Assembly: GCA_950097015.1 (NCBI GenBank)
Contig: CATNEN010000003.1
Span: 16,075,781-16,139,780, forward strand
Source: Macrostomum hystrix
Lineage: Eukaryota > Platyhelminthes > Macrostomidae
Direction of reading: 5' to 3'
Length of the DNA: 64,000 bases
The notes below the pieces were generated by a model. That model had not been told where the DNA came from. It saw only the letters and a list, made by a program, of their open reading frames with translations, and ran no database searches. This document shows, in pieces, positions 33,178 through 45,799 of the stretch (position 1 is its first letter; each line of letters begins with the position of its first letter). The position numbers and the translations under genes are program-made.

Positions 33178-35060
33178 GGCTATTCGAAGTTGGCTTTGAC
33201 TATTCGAAGTTGGTTTTGACTATTCGAAGTTGGCTTTCACTATTCGAAGTTGGTTTTGAGAATTCGAAGTTGGCTTTCACTATTCGAAGTTGGTTTTGAC
33301 TATTCGAAGTTGGTTTTGACTATTCGAAGTTGGCTTTGACTATTCGAAGTTGGTTTTGACTATTCGAAGTTGGTTTTGACTATTCGAAGTTGGTTTTGAC
33401 TATTCGAAGTTGGCTTTGACTATTCGAAGTTGGTTTTGACTATTCGAAGTTGGCTTTGACTATTCGAAGTTGGTTTTGACTATTCGAAGTTGGCTTTGAC
33501 TATTCGAAGTTGGCTTTGACTATTCGAAGTTGGCTTTGACTATTCGAAGTTGGCTTTCACTATTCGAAGTTGGTTTTGACTATTCGAAGTTGGTTTTGAC
33601 TATTCGAAGTTGGTTTTGACTATTCGAAGTTGGCTTTGACTATTCGAAGTTGGTTTTGACTATTCGAAGTTGGCTTTGACTATTCGAAGTTGGTTTTGAC
33701 TATTCGAAGTTGGCTTTGACTATTCGAAGTTGGCTTTGACTATTCGAAGTTGGTTTTGACTATTCGAAGTTGGTTTTGACTATTCGAAGTTGGCTTTGAC
33801 TATTCGAAGTTGGCTTTCACTATTCGAAGTTGGTTTTGAGAATTAGAAGTTGGCTTTCACTATTCGAAGTTGGTTTTGACTATTCGAAGTTGGTTTTGAC
33901 TATTCGAAGTTGGTTTTGACTATTCGAAGTTGGTTTTGACTATTCGAAGTTGGTTTTCACTATTCGAAGTTGGCTTTGACTATTCGAAGTTGGTTTTGAC
34001 TATTCGAAGTTGGTTTTGACTATTCGAAGTTGGCTTTGACTATTCGAAGTTGGCTTTGACTATTCGAAGTTGCTTTGACTATTCGAAGTTGGCTTTGACT
34101 ATTCGAAGTTGGCTTTGACTATTCGAAGTTGGCTTTGACTATTCGAAGTTGGTTTTGAGAATTCGAAGTTGGCTTTCACTATTCGAAGTTGGTTTTGAGA
34201 ATTCGAAGTTGGCTTTGACTATTCGAAGTTGGCTTTCACTATTCGAAGTTGGCTTTCACTATTCGAAGTTGGTTTTGACTATTCGAAGTTGGCTTTGACT
34301 ATTCGAAGTTGGCTTTCACTATTCGAAGTTGGTTTTGACTATTCGAAGTTGGCTTTGACTATTCGAAGTTGGTTTTGACTATTCGAAGTTGGCTTTCACT
34401 ATTCGAAGTTGGTTTTGACTATTCGAAGTTGGCTTTCACTATTCGAAGTTGGTTTTGACTATTCGAAGTTGGCTTTGACTATTCGAAGTTGGCTTTGACT
34501 ATTCGAAGTTGGTTTTGAGAATTCGAAGTTGGCTTTGACTATTCGAAGTTGGCTTTGACTATTCGAAGTTGGCTTTGACTATTCGAAGTTGGCTTTGACT
34601 ATTCGAAGTTGGCTTTGACTATTCGAAGTTGGCTTTCACTATTCGAAGTTGGCTTTGACTATTCGAAGTTGGTTTTGAGAATTCGAAGTTGGCTTTGACT
34701 ATTCGAAGTTGGCTTTGACTATTCGAAGTTGGCTTTGACTATTCGAAGTTGGCTTTGACTATTCGAAGTTGGCTTTGACTATTCGAAGTTGGCTTTGACT
34801 ATTCGAAGTTGGCTTTCACTATTCGAAGTTGGCTTTCACTATTCGAAGTTGGTTTTGAGAATTCGAAGTTGGCTTTGACTATTCGAAGTTGGCTTTGACT
34901 ATTCGAAGTTGGCTTTGACTATTCGAAGTTGGCTTTGACTATTCGAAGTTGGCTTTGACTATTCGAAGTTGGCTTTGACTATTCGAAGTTGGCTTTGACT
35001 ATTCGAAGTTGGTTTTGAGAATTCGAAGTTGGTTATGACTACTCAAAGTTGGCTTTCACT
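33178..35060. repeat. 20-bp minisatellite, about 94 units
   Basis: The unit TATTCGAAGTTGGCTTTGAC is very regular. Variation is mainly at three sites: GGC/GGT, GAC/CAC, and a GAGAATTCG variant. There are no spacers, so it is not a CRISPR array. It sits in the 3' part of H5. Confidence 0.95.
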
Positions 35061-35149
35061 ATTCGAAGTGTGTTTGCAGCGTTCAGAGATAGTTTTGAGT
35101 TGGAAGTTGGTTTTCTAGCAGGCTGTCTCTGCTTGATCTGTCTTCTAGC

Positions 35150-35330
35150 AGGCTGTCTCTGCTGCTGGGGGAATTTGTTCTCTGCTGCTGGGGGGGAATT
35201 TGTTCTTTGCTGCTGGGGGGGGGGAATTAGTTCTTTGCTGCTGGGGGGGGATTAGTTCTTTGCTGCTGGGGGGGGATTAGTTCTTTGCTGCTGAGGGGGG
35301 AATTAGTTCTCTGCTGCTGGGGGAATTAGT
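35150..35330. repeat. G-run minisatellite, CTGCTGCTGGGGG type
   Basis: Several units like those at 19760-19995, with runs of 7 to 10 G. The G runs could form quadruplexes. The rest of 35331-35628 is the 3' end of H5. Confidence 0.8.
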
Positions 35331-35628
35331 AGCATTAAGCTGAGTTGTATCAAACGTATCTTACTTGTGTACTTTTGCCTCAATGGGGCTCTTGGTGTAC
35401 AGACCGGATGTCTCAAAATGTATTCAAGCTCAGACTGACTATTTTTGTATTTAGTGAGAATTCAAATTCTCTTTGATTCGCAATCACGTATATTCGCAAT
35501 CAGGGAAATTAATACTGACGAAATGAGCTTACGTTTTTGTTTGCTTTCAGGTGTGTTTTGTCCCTATGCATTGCACAATATTTTTTGTCTGAACAGTAGT
35601 GCCCCCCAAGGGGGGCTTAGTGTGCTAG

Positions 35629-38600
35629 TCTAATATACTAAAAATGAAAATCTTGTTTGTATGTTTGTTTGCAATCGACTAGCTCCCGAACGGCTCAACC
35701 GATTTTCAAAATTCCTTCGCCAAAAGATCACAAATGGGCCGGAATCGGTACACGTAATTTTATTAAGCTTAATTCCATTGGCAAGGGGATTAAATATTCG
35801 AAAAACAGTTTTAAATAGGCTTTTCTAATGCATTCTTGTTTTCAGCTTGTGCACAGTGAGGCTCCAGTGCCAATTTTAATGATTGCATCAGAGCCAGTTT
35901 TGTTAGGCGAGCGTACTGATAAGGAATTTCTCACCCAAATGTGCATAGCTGTGTCAACCCCACTGGCGAGATAATTACTGCCCAATGTGCACAGGCTGAG
36001 CTGGCTTCTGTTATCTGTTCGGCACTGAGATATTTTTTTATTTTTATTTATTGAGTTTTATTCAAACTCATTTAGCAGATATAGCACATTTCAATTATAG
36101 CAGATTCATTCATATCACAGCATACTCCAAAGGCAACAGCTGAGAACTGAATTGATTCAAGTGATCGGCCTCTCTTGGCAGCAAGTAGCATTTCTTGATT
36201 ATACTTGCTTACTTACTTGCTTACTTGCTTACTTACTTGCAAAAGCATTGATGGATATCTAGGCTTAGAATTAATATTAATAGATTCCTAGGCTCAGAAT
36301 CGATCCATATCTAGGCTCAACATTCTTATAGATTTCTAGGCTCAATATTTTTATAGATTTCTAGGCTCAATATTTTTATAGATTTCTAGGCTCAATATTT
36401 TTATAGATTTCTAGGCTCAATATTTTTATAGATTTCTAGGCTCAATATTTTTATAGATTTCTAGGCTCAATATTTTTATAGATTTCTAGGCTCAATATTT
36501 TTATAGATTTCTAGGCTCAATATTTTTATAGAGATCTAGGCTCAGCATTGATAGTTATCTAGGCTCAGCATTGATAGTTATCTAGGCTCAGCATTGATAG
36601 TTAACTAGGCCCAGCATTGATAGTTATCTAGGCACAGCATTGATAGTTATCTAGGCTCAACATTTTTATAGACATCTAGGCTCAGCATTGATAGTTAACT
36701 AGGCTCAGCATTGATAGTTATCTAGGCTCAGCATTGATAGTTATCTAGGCTCAGCATTGATAGTTAACTAGGCCCAGCATTGATAGTTATCTAGGCACAG
36801 CATTGATAGTTATCTAGGCTCAGCATTGATAGTTAACTAGGCCCAGCATTGATAGTTATCTAGGCACAGCATTGATAGTTATCTAGGCTCAACATTTTTA
36901 TAGACATCTAGGCTCAGCATTGATAGTTATCTAGGCTCAGCATTGATAGTTATCTAGGCTCAGCATTGATAGTTATCTAGGCTCAGCATTGATAGTTAAC
37001 TAGGCCCAGCATTGATAGTTATCTAGGCACAGGATTGATAGTTATCTAGGCTCAACATTTTTATAGACATCTAGGCTCAGCATTGATAGTTATCTAGGCT
37101 CAGCATTGATAGTTATCTAGGCTCAGCATTGATAGTTAACTAGGCCCAGCATTGATAGTTATCTAGGCACAGGATTGATAGTTATCTAGGCTCAACATTT
37201 TTATAGATAACTAGGCTCAGCATTGATAGTTACCTAGGCTCAGCATTGATAGTTACCTAGGCTTAGCATTGATAGTTACCTAGGCTCAGCATTGATAGTT
37301 ACCTAGGCTCAGCATTGATAGTTACCTAGGCTCAGCATTGATAGTTATCTAGGCTCAGCATTGATAGTTTTCTAGGCTCAGCATTGATAGTTATTTAGGC
37401 TCAGCAATGATAGTTATCTAGGCTCAGCATTGATAGTTATCTAGGCTCAACATTGATAGATATCTAGGCTCAGCATTGATAGATATCCAAGCTCAGAATT
37501 GATAGGTTCCAAGGGTCAGAATCGATAGAAAACTAGGCTCAGCATTGATAGTTATCTAGGCTCAACATTTTTATAGATAACTAGGCTCAGCATTGATAGT
37601 ATCTAGGCTCAACATTTTTATAGATAACTAGGCACAGCATTGATAGTTATCTAGGCACAGCATTGATAGTTATCTAGGCTCAGCATTGATAGTTACCTAG
37701 GCTCAGCATTGATAGTTACCTAGGCTTAGCATTGATAGTTACCTAGGCTCAGCATTGATAGTTACCTAGGCTCAGCATTGATAGTTACCTAGGCTTAGCA
37801 TTGATAGTTACCTAGGCTCAACATTGATAGATATCTAGGCTCAGCATTGATAGATATCTAGGCTCAGCATTGATAGTATCTAGGCTCAACATTTTTATAG
37901 ATAACTAGGCACAGCATTGATAGTTATCTAGGCACAGCATTGATAGTTATCTAGGCTCAGCATTGATAGTTACCTAGGCTCAGCATTGATAGTTACCTAG
38001 GCTTAGCATTGATAGTTACCTAGGCTCAGCATTGATAGTTACCTAGGCTCAGCATTGATAGTTACCTAGGCTTAGCATTGATAGTTACCTAGGCTCAACA
38101 TTGATAGATATCTAGGCTCAGCATTGATAGATATCTAGGCTCAGCATTGATAGTTATCTAGGCTCAACATTGATAGATATCTAGGCTCAGCATTGATAGA
38201 TATCCAAGCTCAGAATTGATAGGTTCCAAGGGTCAGAATCGATAGAAAACTAGGCTCAGCATTGATAGTTATCTAGGCTCAACATTTTTATAGATAACTA
38301 GGCTCAGCATTGATAGTATCTAGGCTCAACATTTTTATAGATAACTAGGCACAGCATTGATAGTTATCTAGGCACAGCATTGATAGTTATCTAGGCTCAG
38401 CATTGATAGTTACCTAGGCTCAGCATTGATAGTTACCTAGGCTTAGCATTGATAGTTACCTAGGCTCAGCATTGATAGTTACCTAGGCTCAGCATTGATA
38501 GTTACCTAGGCTTAGCATTGATAGTTACCTAGGCTCAGCATTGATAGTTACCTAGGCTCAGCATTGATAGTTACCTAGGCTCAGCATTGATAGTTACCTA

Positions 38601-41600
38601 GGCTGAGCATTGATAGTTATCTAGGCTCAGCATTGATAGTTACCTAGGCTCAGCATTGATAGTTACCTAGGCTCAGCATTGATAGTTACCTAGGCTTAGC
38701 ATTGATAGTTACCTAGGCTCAGCATTGATAGCTATCACGGCTCAGCATTGATAGTTATCTAGGCTTAGGATTGATAGTTCTCTAGGCACAGCATTGATAG
38801 TTATCTAGGCTCAGCATTGATAGTTATCTAGGCTCAGCATTGATAGTTATCTAGGCTCAGCATTGATAATTATCAAGGCTCAGCATTGATAGTTATCTAG
38901 GCTCAACATTGATAGATATCTAGGCTCAGCATTGATAGATATCCAAGCTCATAATTGATAGGTTCCAAGGGTCAGAATCGATAGAAAACTAGGCTCAGCA
39001 TTGATAGTTATCTAGGCTCAACATTTTTATAGATAACTAGGCTCAGCATTGATAGTATCTAGGCTCAACATTTTTATAGTTATCTAGGCTCAGCATTGAT
39101 AGATTTCCAAGCTCAGAATTGATAGAAAACTAGGCTCAGCATTGATAGTTATCTAGGCTCAACATTTTTATAGATAACTAGGCACAGCATTGATAGTTAT
39201 CTAGGCTCAGCATTGATAGTTATCAAGGCTCAGCATTGATAGTTATCTAGGCTCAGCATTGATAGTTATCAAGGCTCAGCATTGATAGTTATCCAGGCTC
39301 AGCATTGATAGTTATCTAGGCTCAGCATTGATAATTATCTAGGCTCAGCATTGATAGTTATCTAGGCTCAGCATTGATAGTTATCTAGGCTCAGGATTGA
39401 TAGTTAACTAGGCTCAGCATTGATTGTTATCTAGGCTCAACATTTTTATAGATATTAAGGCTCAGCATTGATAGATATCTAGGCTCAGCATTGATAGTTA
39501 TCTAGGCTCAGCATTGATAGATATCTAGGCTCAGCATTGATAGCTATCTAGGCTCAACATTTTTATAGATATTAAGGCTCAGCATAGATAGATATCTAGG
39601 CTCAGCATTGATAGTTATCTAGGCTCAGCATTGATAGATATCTAGGCTCAGCATTGATAGTTATCTAGGCTCAGCATTGATAGATATCTAGGCTCAGCAT
39701 TGATAGTTATCTAGGCTCAGCATTGATAGTCATCTAGGCTCAGGATTGATAGTTAACTAGGCTCAGCATTGATAGTTATCTAGGCTCAGCATTGATAGTT
39801 ATCTAGGCTCAGGATTGATAGTTATCTAGGCTCAACATTTTTTTAGATATTAAGTCTCAGCATTGATAGTTATCTAGGCTCAGCATTGATAGTTATCTAG
39901 GCTCAGCGTGATAGTTATCTAGGCTCAACATTTTTATAGATGTCTAGGCTCAGCATTGATAGTTATCTAGGCTCAGCATTGATAGATATCTAGGCTCAGC
40001 ATTGATAGTTATCTAGGCTCAACATTTTTATAGACATCAAGGCTCAGATTGGATTGATATCCAAGCTCTGAATTGATAGATTCCACGGGTCAGAATCGAA
40101 AGAAAACTAGGCTCAGCATTGATATTTAACTAGGCTCAGCATTGATAGTTATCTAGGCTCAGCATTGATAGTTATCTAGGCTCAGCGTTGATAGTTATCC
40201 AGGCTCAGCATTGATAGTTATCTAGGCTCAGCATTGATAATTATCTAGGCTCAGCATTGATATTTAACTAGGCTCAGCATTGATAGATATCTAGGCTCAG
40301 CATTGATAGTTATCAAGGCTCAGCATTGATAGTTATCCAGGCTCAGCATTGATAGTTATCTAGGCTCAGCATTGATAATTATCTAGGCTCAGCATTGATA
40401 GTTATCTAGGCTCAGCATTGATAGTTATCTAGGCTCAGGATTGATAGTTAACTAGACTCAGCATTGATTGTTATCTAGGCTCAACATTTTTATAGATATT
40501 AAGGCTCAGCATTGATAGATATCTAGGCTCAGCATTGATAGTTATCTAGGCTCAGCATTGATAGATATCTAGGCTCAGCATTGATAGTTATCTAGGCTCA
40601 ACATTTTTATAGATATTAAGGCTCAGCATTGATAGATATCTAGGCTCAGCATTGATAGTTATCTAGGCTCAGCATTGATAGATATCTAGGCTCAGCATTG
40701 ATAGTTATCTAGGCTCAACATTTTTATAGACATCAAGGCTCAGATTGGATTGATATCCAAGCTCTGAATTGATAGATTCCACGGGTCAGAATCGAAAGAA
40801 AACTAGGCTCAGCATTGATATTTAACTAGGCTCAGCATTGATAGTTATCTAGGCTCAGCATTGATAGTTATCTAGGCTCAGCATTGATAGTTATCTAGGC
40901 TAAGCATTGATAGTTATCTAGGCTCAGGATTGATAGTTAACTAGGCTCAGCATTGATAGTTATCTAGGCTCAGCATTGATAGTTATCTAGGCTCAGGATT
41001 GATAGTTAACTAGGCTCAGCATTGATAGTTATCTAGGCTAAGCATTGATAGTTATCTAGGCTCAGGATTGATAGTTAACTAGGCTCAGCATTGATAGTTA
41101 TCTAGGCTCAGCATTGATAGTTATCTAGGCTCAGGATTGATAGTTAACTAGGCTCAGCATTGATAGTTATCTAGGCTCAGCATTGATAGTTATCTAGGCT
41201 CAGGATTGATAGTTAACTAGGCTCAGCATTGATAGTTATCTAGGCTCAGCATTGATAGTTATCCAGGTTCAGCATTAATAGTTATCTAGGCTCAACATTT
41301 TTATAGATATCTAAGCACTGCATTGATAGTTATCTAATCTCAGCGTGATAGTTATCTAGGCTCAGCATTGATAGTTATCTAGGCTCAGCATTGATAGTTA
41401 TCTAGGCTCAACATTTTTATAGATATTAAGGCTCAGCGTGGTAGTCATCTAGGCTCAACATTTTTATAGATAACTAGGCTCAGCATTGATAGATTCCTAG
41501 GCTCAGCATTGATAGTTATCTAGGCTCAACATTTTTATAGATGTCAAGGCTCAGCATTGATAGTTATCCAAGCTCAGAATGGATAGATTCCACGGGTCAG

Positions 41601-42399
41601 AATCGAAAGAAAACTAGGCTCAGCATTGATTGTTATCTAGGCTCAACATTTTCTAGATATTAAGGCTCAGCGTGATAGTTATCTAGGCTCAACATATTTA
41701 TTGATAACTAGGCTCAGCATTGATAGTTATCTAGGCTCAGCATTGATAGTTATCTAGGCTCAGCATTGATAGTTATCTAGGCTCAGCATTGATAGTTATC
41801 TAGGCTCAGCATTGATAGATATCTAGGCTCAGCATTGATAGTTATCTAGGCTCAGCATTGATAGATATCTAGGCTCAACATTTTTATAGATATTAAGGCT
41901 CAGCGTGATAGTTATCTAGGCTCAAAATATTTATAGATAACTAGGCACAGCATTGTTATTTATCTAGGCTCAGAATTGATAGATTCCTAGGCTCAACATT
42001 TTGATAGATATCTCGGCTCAGCACTGGTAGATATCTAGGCTCAGAATGGATAGATATCGTACTTTAGATTTGATAGATATCTAGATAACTTCATTGGTTA
42101 AAAATCTATAGAAATTTAAGCTAAGAATCGATAGATATTGAAGCTCAGAATTTTTAGAAATCTAAGGTCAGAATTGATAGAATTCTAAGCTCAGAATTGA
42201 TAGAAATCTTGGCTCAGCACGGGTAGATATCTAGGCTCAGTGTTGATAGATATTTAGGCTCAAAGTCGATAGAAAGTTAAGCTCAGAATCAATAGATATC
42301 TTAGTTCAGAGTTGATATCTATTGACTTACTGAATACTGTTTTATTATTGTAAAGTTGCCTTCAAGCTAAGGTCCCCAAAGGGGGGCCTAAATTGCTAG
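35629..42399 (+). mobile_element. Helitron H6, non-autonomous, filled by 23-24-bp satellite
   Basis: Starts TCTAATATACTAAAAATG directly after CTAG of H5. Its first 300 bp match the short family (H3, H7, H8, H12, H13), but the 3' end differs: hairpin GGTCCCCAAAGGGGGGCC (42371-42388), TAAATTG and CTAG. The interior is almost all satellite. Confidence 0.85.
36270..42330. repeat. 23-24-bp satellite array of H6, about 6 kb
   Basis: Units with core CTAGGCTCAGCATTGATAG. The first units have ATTTTTATAGATTT, and the edges are degenerate. Blocks such as that with TTCCAAGGGTCAGAATCG recur at irregular long spacing (37500, 38223, 38965), so multi-unit blocks were amplified. A short ACTTGCTT run precedes it (36205-36240). 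Confidence 0.95.
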
Positions 42400-42736
42400 T
42401 CTAATATACTAAAAATGAAAATCTTGTATGTTTGTTTGCAATCGACTAGCTCCCGAACGGCTCAACCGATTTTCAAAATTCCTTCGCCAAGAGATCACAA
42501 ATGGGCCGGAATCGGTACACGTAATTTTATTAAGCTAAACTCCATTGCCAAGGGGATTAAATATTCGAAAAACAGTTTTAAATAGGCTTTTCTAATGCAT
42601 TCTTGTTTTCAGCTTGTGCACAGTGAGGCTCCAGTGCCAATTTTAATGATTGCATCAGAGCCAGTTTTGATAACGCACGCGCGTACTGATAAGAACTCAC
42701 AGAGAGGCTACCCAGAGGGTAGCGAAGGGCAGCTAG
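42400..42736 (+). mobile_element. Helitron H7, short non-autonomous (337 bp)
   Basis: TCTAATATACTAAAAATG start, hairpin CTACCCAGAGGGTAG at 42708-42722, and CTAG end at 42733-42736. Directly abuts H6 and H8. Confidence 0.9.
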
Positions 42737-43077
42737 TCTAATATACTAAAAATGAAAATCTTGCTTGTATGTTTGTTTGCAATCGACTAGCTCCCGAACG
42801 GCTCAACCGATTTTCAAAATTCCTTCGCCAAAAGATCACAAATGGGCCGGAATCGGTACACGTAATTTTATTAAGCTTAATTCCATTGGCAAGGGGATTA
42901 AATATTCGAAAAACAGTTTTAAATAGGCTTTTCTAATGCATTCTTGTTTTCAGCTTGTGCACAGTGAGGCCTCCAGTGCCAATTTTAATGATTGCATCAG
43001 AGCCAGTTTTGATAACGCACGCGCGTACTGATAAGAACTCACAGGGAGGCTACCCAGAGGGTAGCGAAGGCAGCTAG
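42737..43077 (+). mobile_element. Helitron H8, short non-autonomous (341 bp)
   Basis: Nearly identical to H7, with the same ends (hairpin 43050-43064, CTAG 43074-43077). The small differences are in the GTTTG run and single bases. Confidence 0.9.
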
Positions 43078-43674
43078 TCCACTATACTAAAAATGAAATG
43101 GTTGGTTGGTTGGTTGGTTGCTTGCTTGTAATTGATTTTCTCCCGAACGGCTCAACCGATTTTCACCATTTCTTCACCAAAACATGCCAAATATGGGGAC
43201 AATTATACACGTATTTTTATTAAGCTTAACTTTATTGCTAAAGGGATTAAATATTCGAAAAACATGATTTTTTCAATGGTCAAACCATCTAGGCCTATTG
43301 AGAATTTTACTCACTGCCACTGAATTAGAATTGCATCGTCAAATTGCGCAACAACCCCTAGCTGATTGAATTTGAAGCCTGCACTCTGGAGACAAATTGG
43401 AAATAAATGTACACAACCAACCGCGAGACTGAGTGTACTCTATTTTCTTACTTCATTGTACAAAGCCAGAACTTTGAGAATTCATTTTATAAGGCTGATT
43501 TTTGCGACCACTAATCAACAGTCGGAATAGCCGATGTGTAGGCACTAGGAATAGGGTGAGGCTAGGCTAGGGTTCGATTCATTTAGACTATTTTTTTCAG
43601 CCAGTAGTGATTGAAGAATATTTCAATTTATTTTTTTCATTTCGTAAATAAAATATCATAAATCATAGCAAATC

Positions 43675-45770
43675 TGAGTTTGAATCATTGCGAAAATAGA
43701 GTCTGAATCGTGGCTAAACCAGAGTCTGAATCACGGCTAAACCAGAATTTGAATCATGGCTAAACCATCGATTAAAATCATGGCTAAACCATCGTTTAAA
43801 TCATGGCTAAACCAGAGTTTGAATCATTGCTAAACCATCGTTTAAATCATGGCTAAACCATCGTTTAAATCATGGCTAAACCATCGTTTGAATCATGGCT
43901 AAACCATAGTTTGAATCATGGCTAAACCAGAGTTTCAATCATGGCTAAACCAGATCTTGAATCATGACTAAACCAGAGTTTAAATCATGGCTAAACCATC
44001 GTTTGAATCATGGCTAACCCAGAGTCTGAATCATGGCTAAACCAGATCTTGAATCATGGCTAAACCCGATCTTGAATCATGGCTAAACCAGAGTTTCAAT
44101 CATGGCTAAACCAGATCTTGAATCATGACTAAACCAGAGTTTAAATCATGGCTAAAGCATCGTTTGAATCATGGCTAACCCAGAGTCTGAATCATGGCTA
44201 AACCAGATCTTGAATCATGGCTAAACCCGATCTTGAATCATGGCTAAACCAGAGTTTCAATCATGGCTAAACCAGATCTTGAATCATGACTAAACCAGAG
44301 TTTAAATCATGGCTAAAGCATCGTTTGAATCATGGCTAACCCAGAGTCTGAATCATGGCTAAACCAGATCTTGAATCATGGCTAAACCCGATCTTGAATC
44401 ATGGCTAAACCAGAGTTTCAATCATGGCTAAACCAGATCTTGAATCATGACTAAACCAGAGTTTAAATCATGGCTAAAGCATCGTTTGAATCATGGCTAA
44501 CCCAGAGTCTGAATCATGGCTAAACCAGATCTTGAATCATGGCTAAACCCGATCTTGAATCATGGCTAAACCAGAGTTTCAATCATGGCTAAACCAGATC
44601 TTGAATCATGACTAAACCAGAGTTTAAATCATGGCTAAAGCATCGTTTGAATCATGGCTAAACCATCGTTTGAATCATGGCTAAACCATCGTTTGAATCA
44701 TGGCTAAACCAGATTTTGAATCATTGCTAAACCAGATCTTGATTCATGGCTAAACCAGAGTTTAAATCATGGCTAAACCAGAGTCTGAATCATGGCTAAA
44801 CCAGATCTTGAATCATGGCTAAACCATTGTTTGAATCATGGCTAAACCAGAGTCTGAATCATGGCTAAACCAGAGTCTGAATCATGGCTAAACCAGATCT
44901 TGAATCATGGCTAAACCCGATCTTGAATCATGGCTAAACCATCGTTTGAATCATGGCTAAACCATCGTTTGAATCATGACTAAACCATCGTTTGAATCAT
45001 GGCTAAACCAGATTTTGAATCATGGCTAAACCATCGTTTGAATCATGGCTAAACCAGAGTTTCAATCATGGCTAAACCAGATCTTGAATCATGACTAAAC
45101 CAGAGTTTAAATCATGGCTAAACCATCGTTTGAATCATGGCTAACCCAGAGTCTGAATCATGGCTAAACCAGATCTTGAATCATGGCTAAACCCGATCTT
45201 GAATCATGGCTAAACCAGAGTTTCAATCATGGCTAAACCAGATCTTGAATCATGACTAAACCAGAGTTTAAATCATGGCTAAAGCATCGTTTGAATCATG
45301 GCTAACCCAGAGTCTGAATCATGGCTAAACCAGATCTTGAATCATGGCTAAACCCGATCTTGAATCATGGCTAAACCAGAGTTTCAATCATGGCTAAACC
45401 AGATCTTGAATCATGACTAAACCAGAGTTTAAATCATGGCTAAAGCATCGTTTGAATCATGGCTAACCCAGAGTCTGAATCATGGCTAAACCAGACTTTG
45501 AATCATAGCCAACCAGAGTTTGAATCTTGGCTAAACCAGAGTTTCAATCATGGCTAACCCAGCGTTTGAATCATGGCTAAACCAGAGTTTGAATCATGGC
45601 AAAAACCAAGTTTCAATCATGGCTAACCCAGCGCTTGAATCATGGCTAAACCAGAGTTTGAATCATAGCCAACCAGAGTTTGAATCTTGGCTAAACCAGA
45701 GTCTGAATCATGGCAAAACGAGAGTTTGAATCATAGCCCACCAGGGTTTAAAACATGGCGAAACCTGAGT
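43675..45770. repeat. 23-bp satellite of H9 with 161-bp higher-order unit
   Basis: Units of core GAATCATGGCTAAACCAG. The variant TAAACCCGAT recurs at 44061, 44222, 44383 and 44544, that is, every 161 bp (7 units of 23). Confidence 0.9.
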
Positions 45771-45799
45771 TTGAATCTTGGCTAACCCAGCGTTTGAAA

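Larger units (their letters stand above)
20981..35628 (+). mobile_element. Helitron H5, putative autonomous element (about 14.6 kb)
   Basis: The 5' end TCTATATAACTAAAGATG follows CTAG of H4. The next Helitron 3' end downstream is the perfect hairpin GCCCCCCAAGGGGGGC (35601-35616) then TTAGTGTG and CTAG at 35625-35628. Inside are a + strand gene for an OTU-Rep-helicase protein, a minus-strand RPA1-like gene, and a 20-bp array near the 3' end. No other hairpin plus CTAG was found between 29400 and 35600, so one element is the simplest reading. A nested or composite structure in 32560-35600 cannot be excluded. Confidence 0.7.

Noticed and set aside
33178-35060. CRISPR-like array
   Set aside because: Direct 20-bp units without spacers in eukaryotic transposon DNA.
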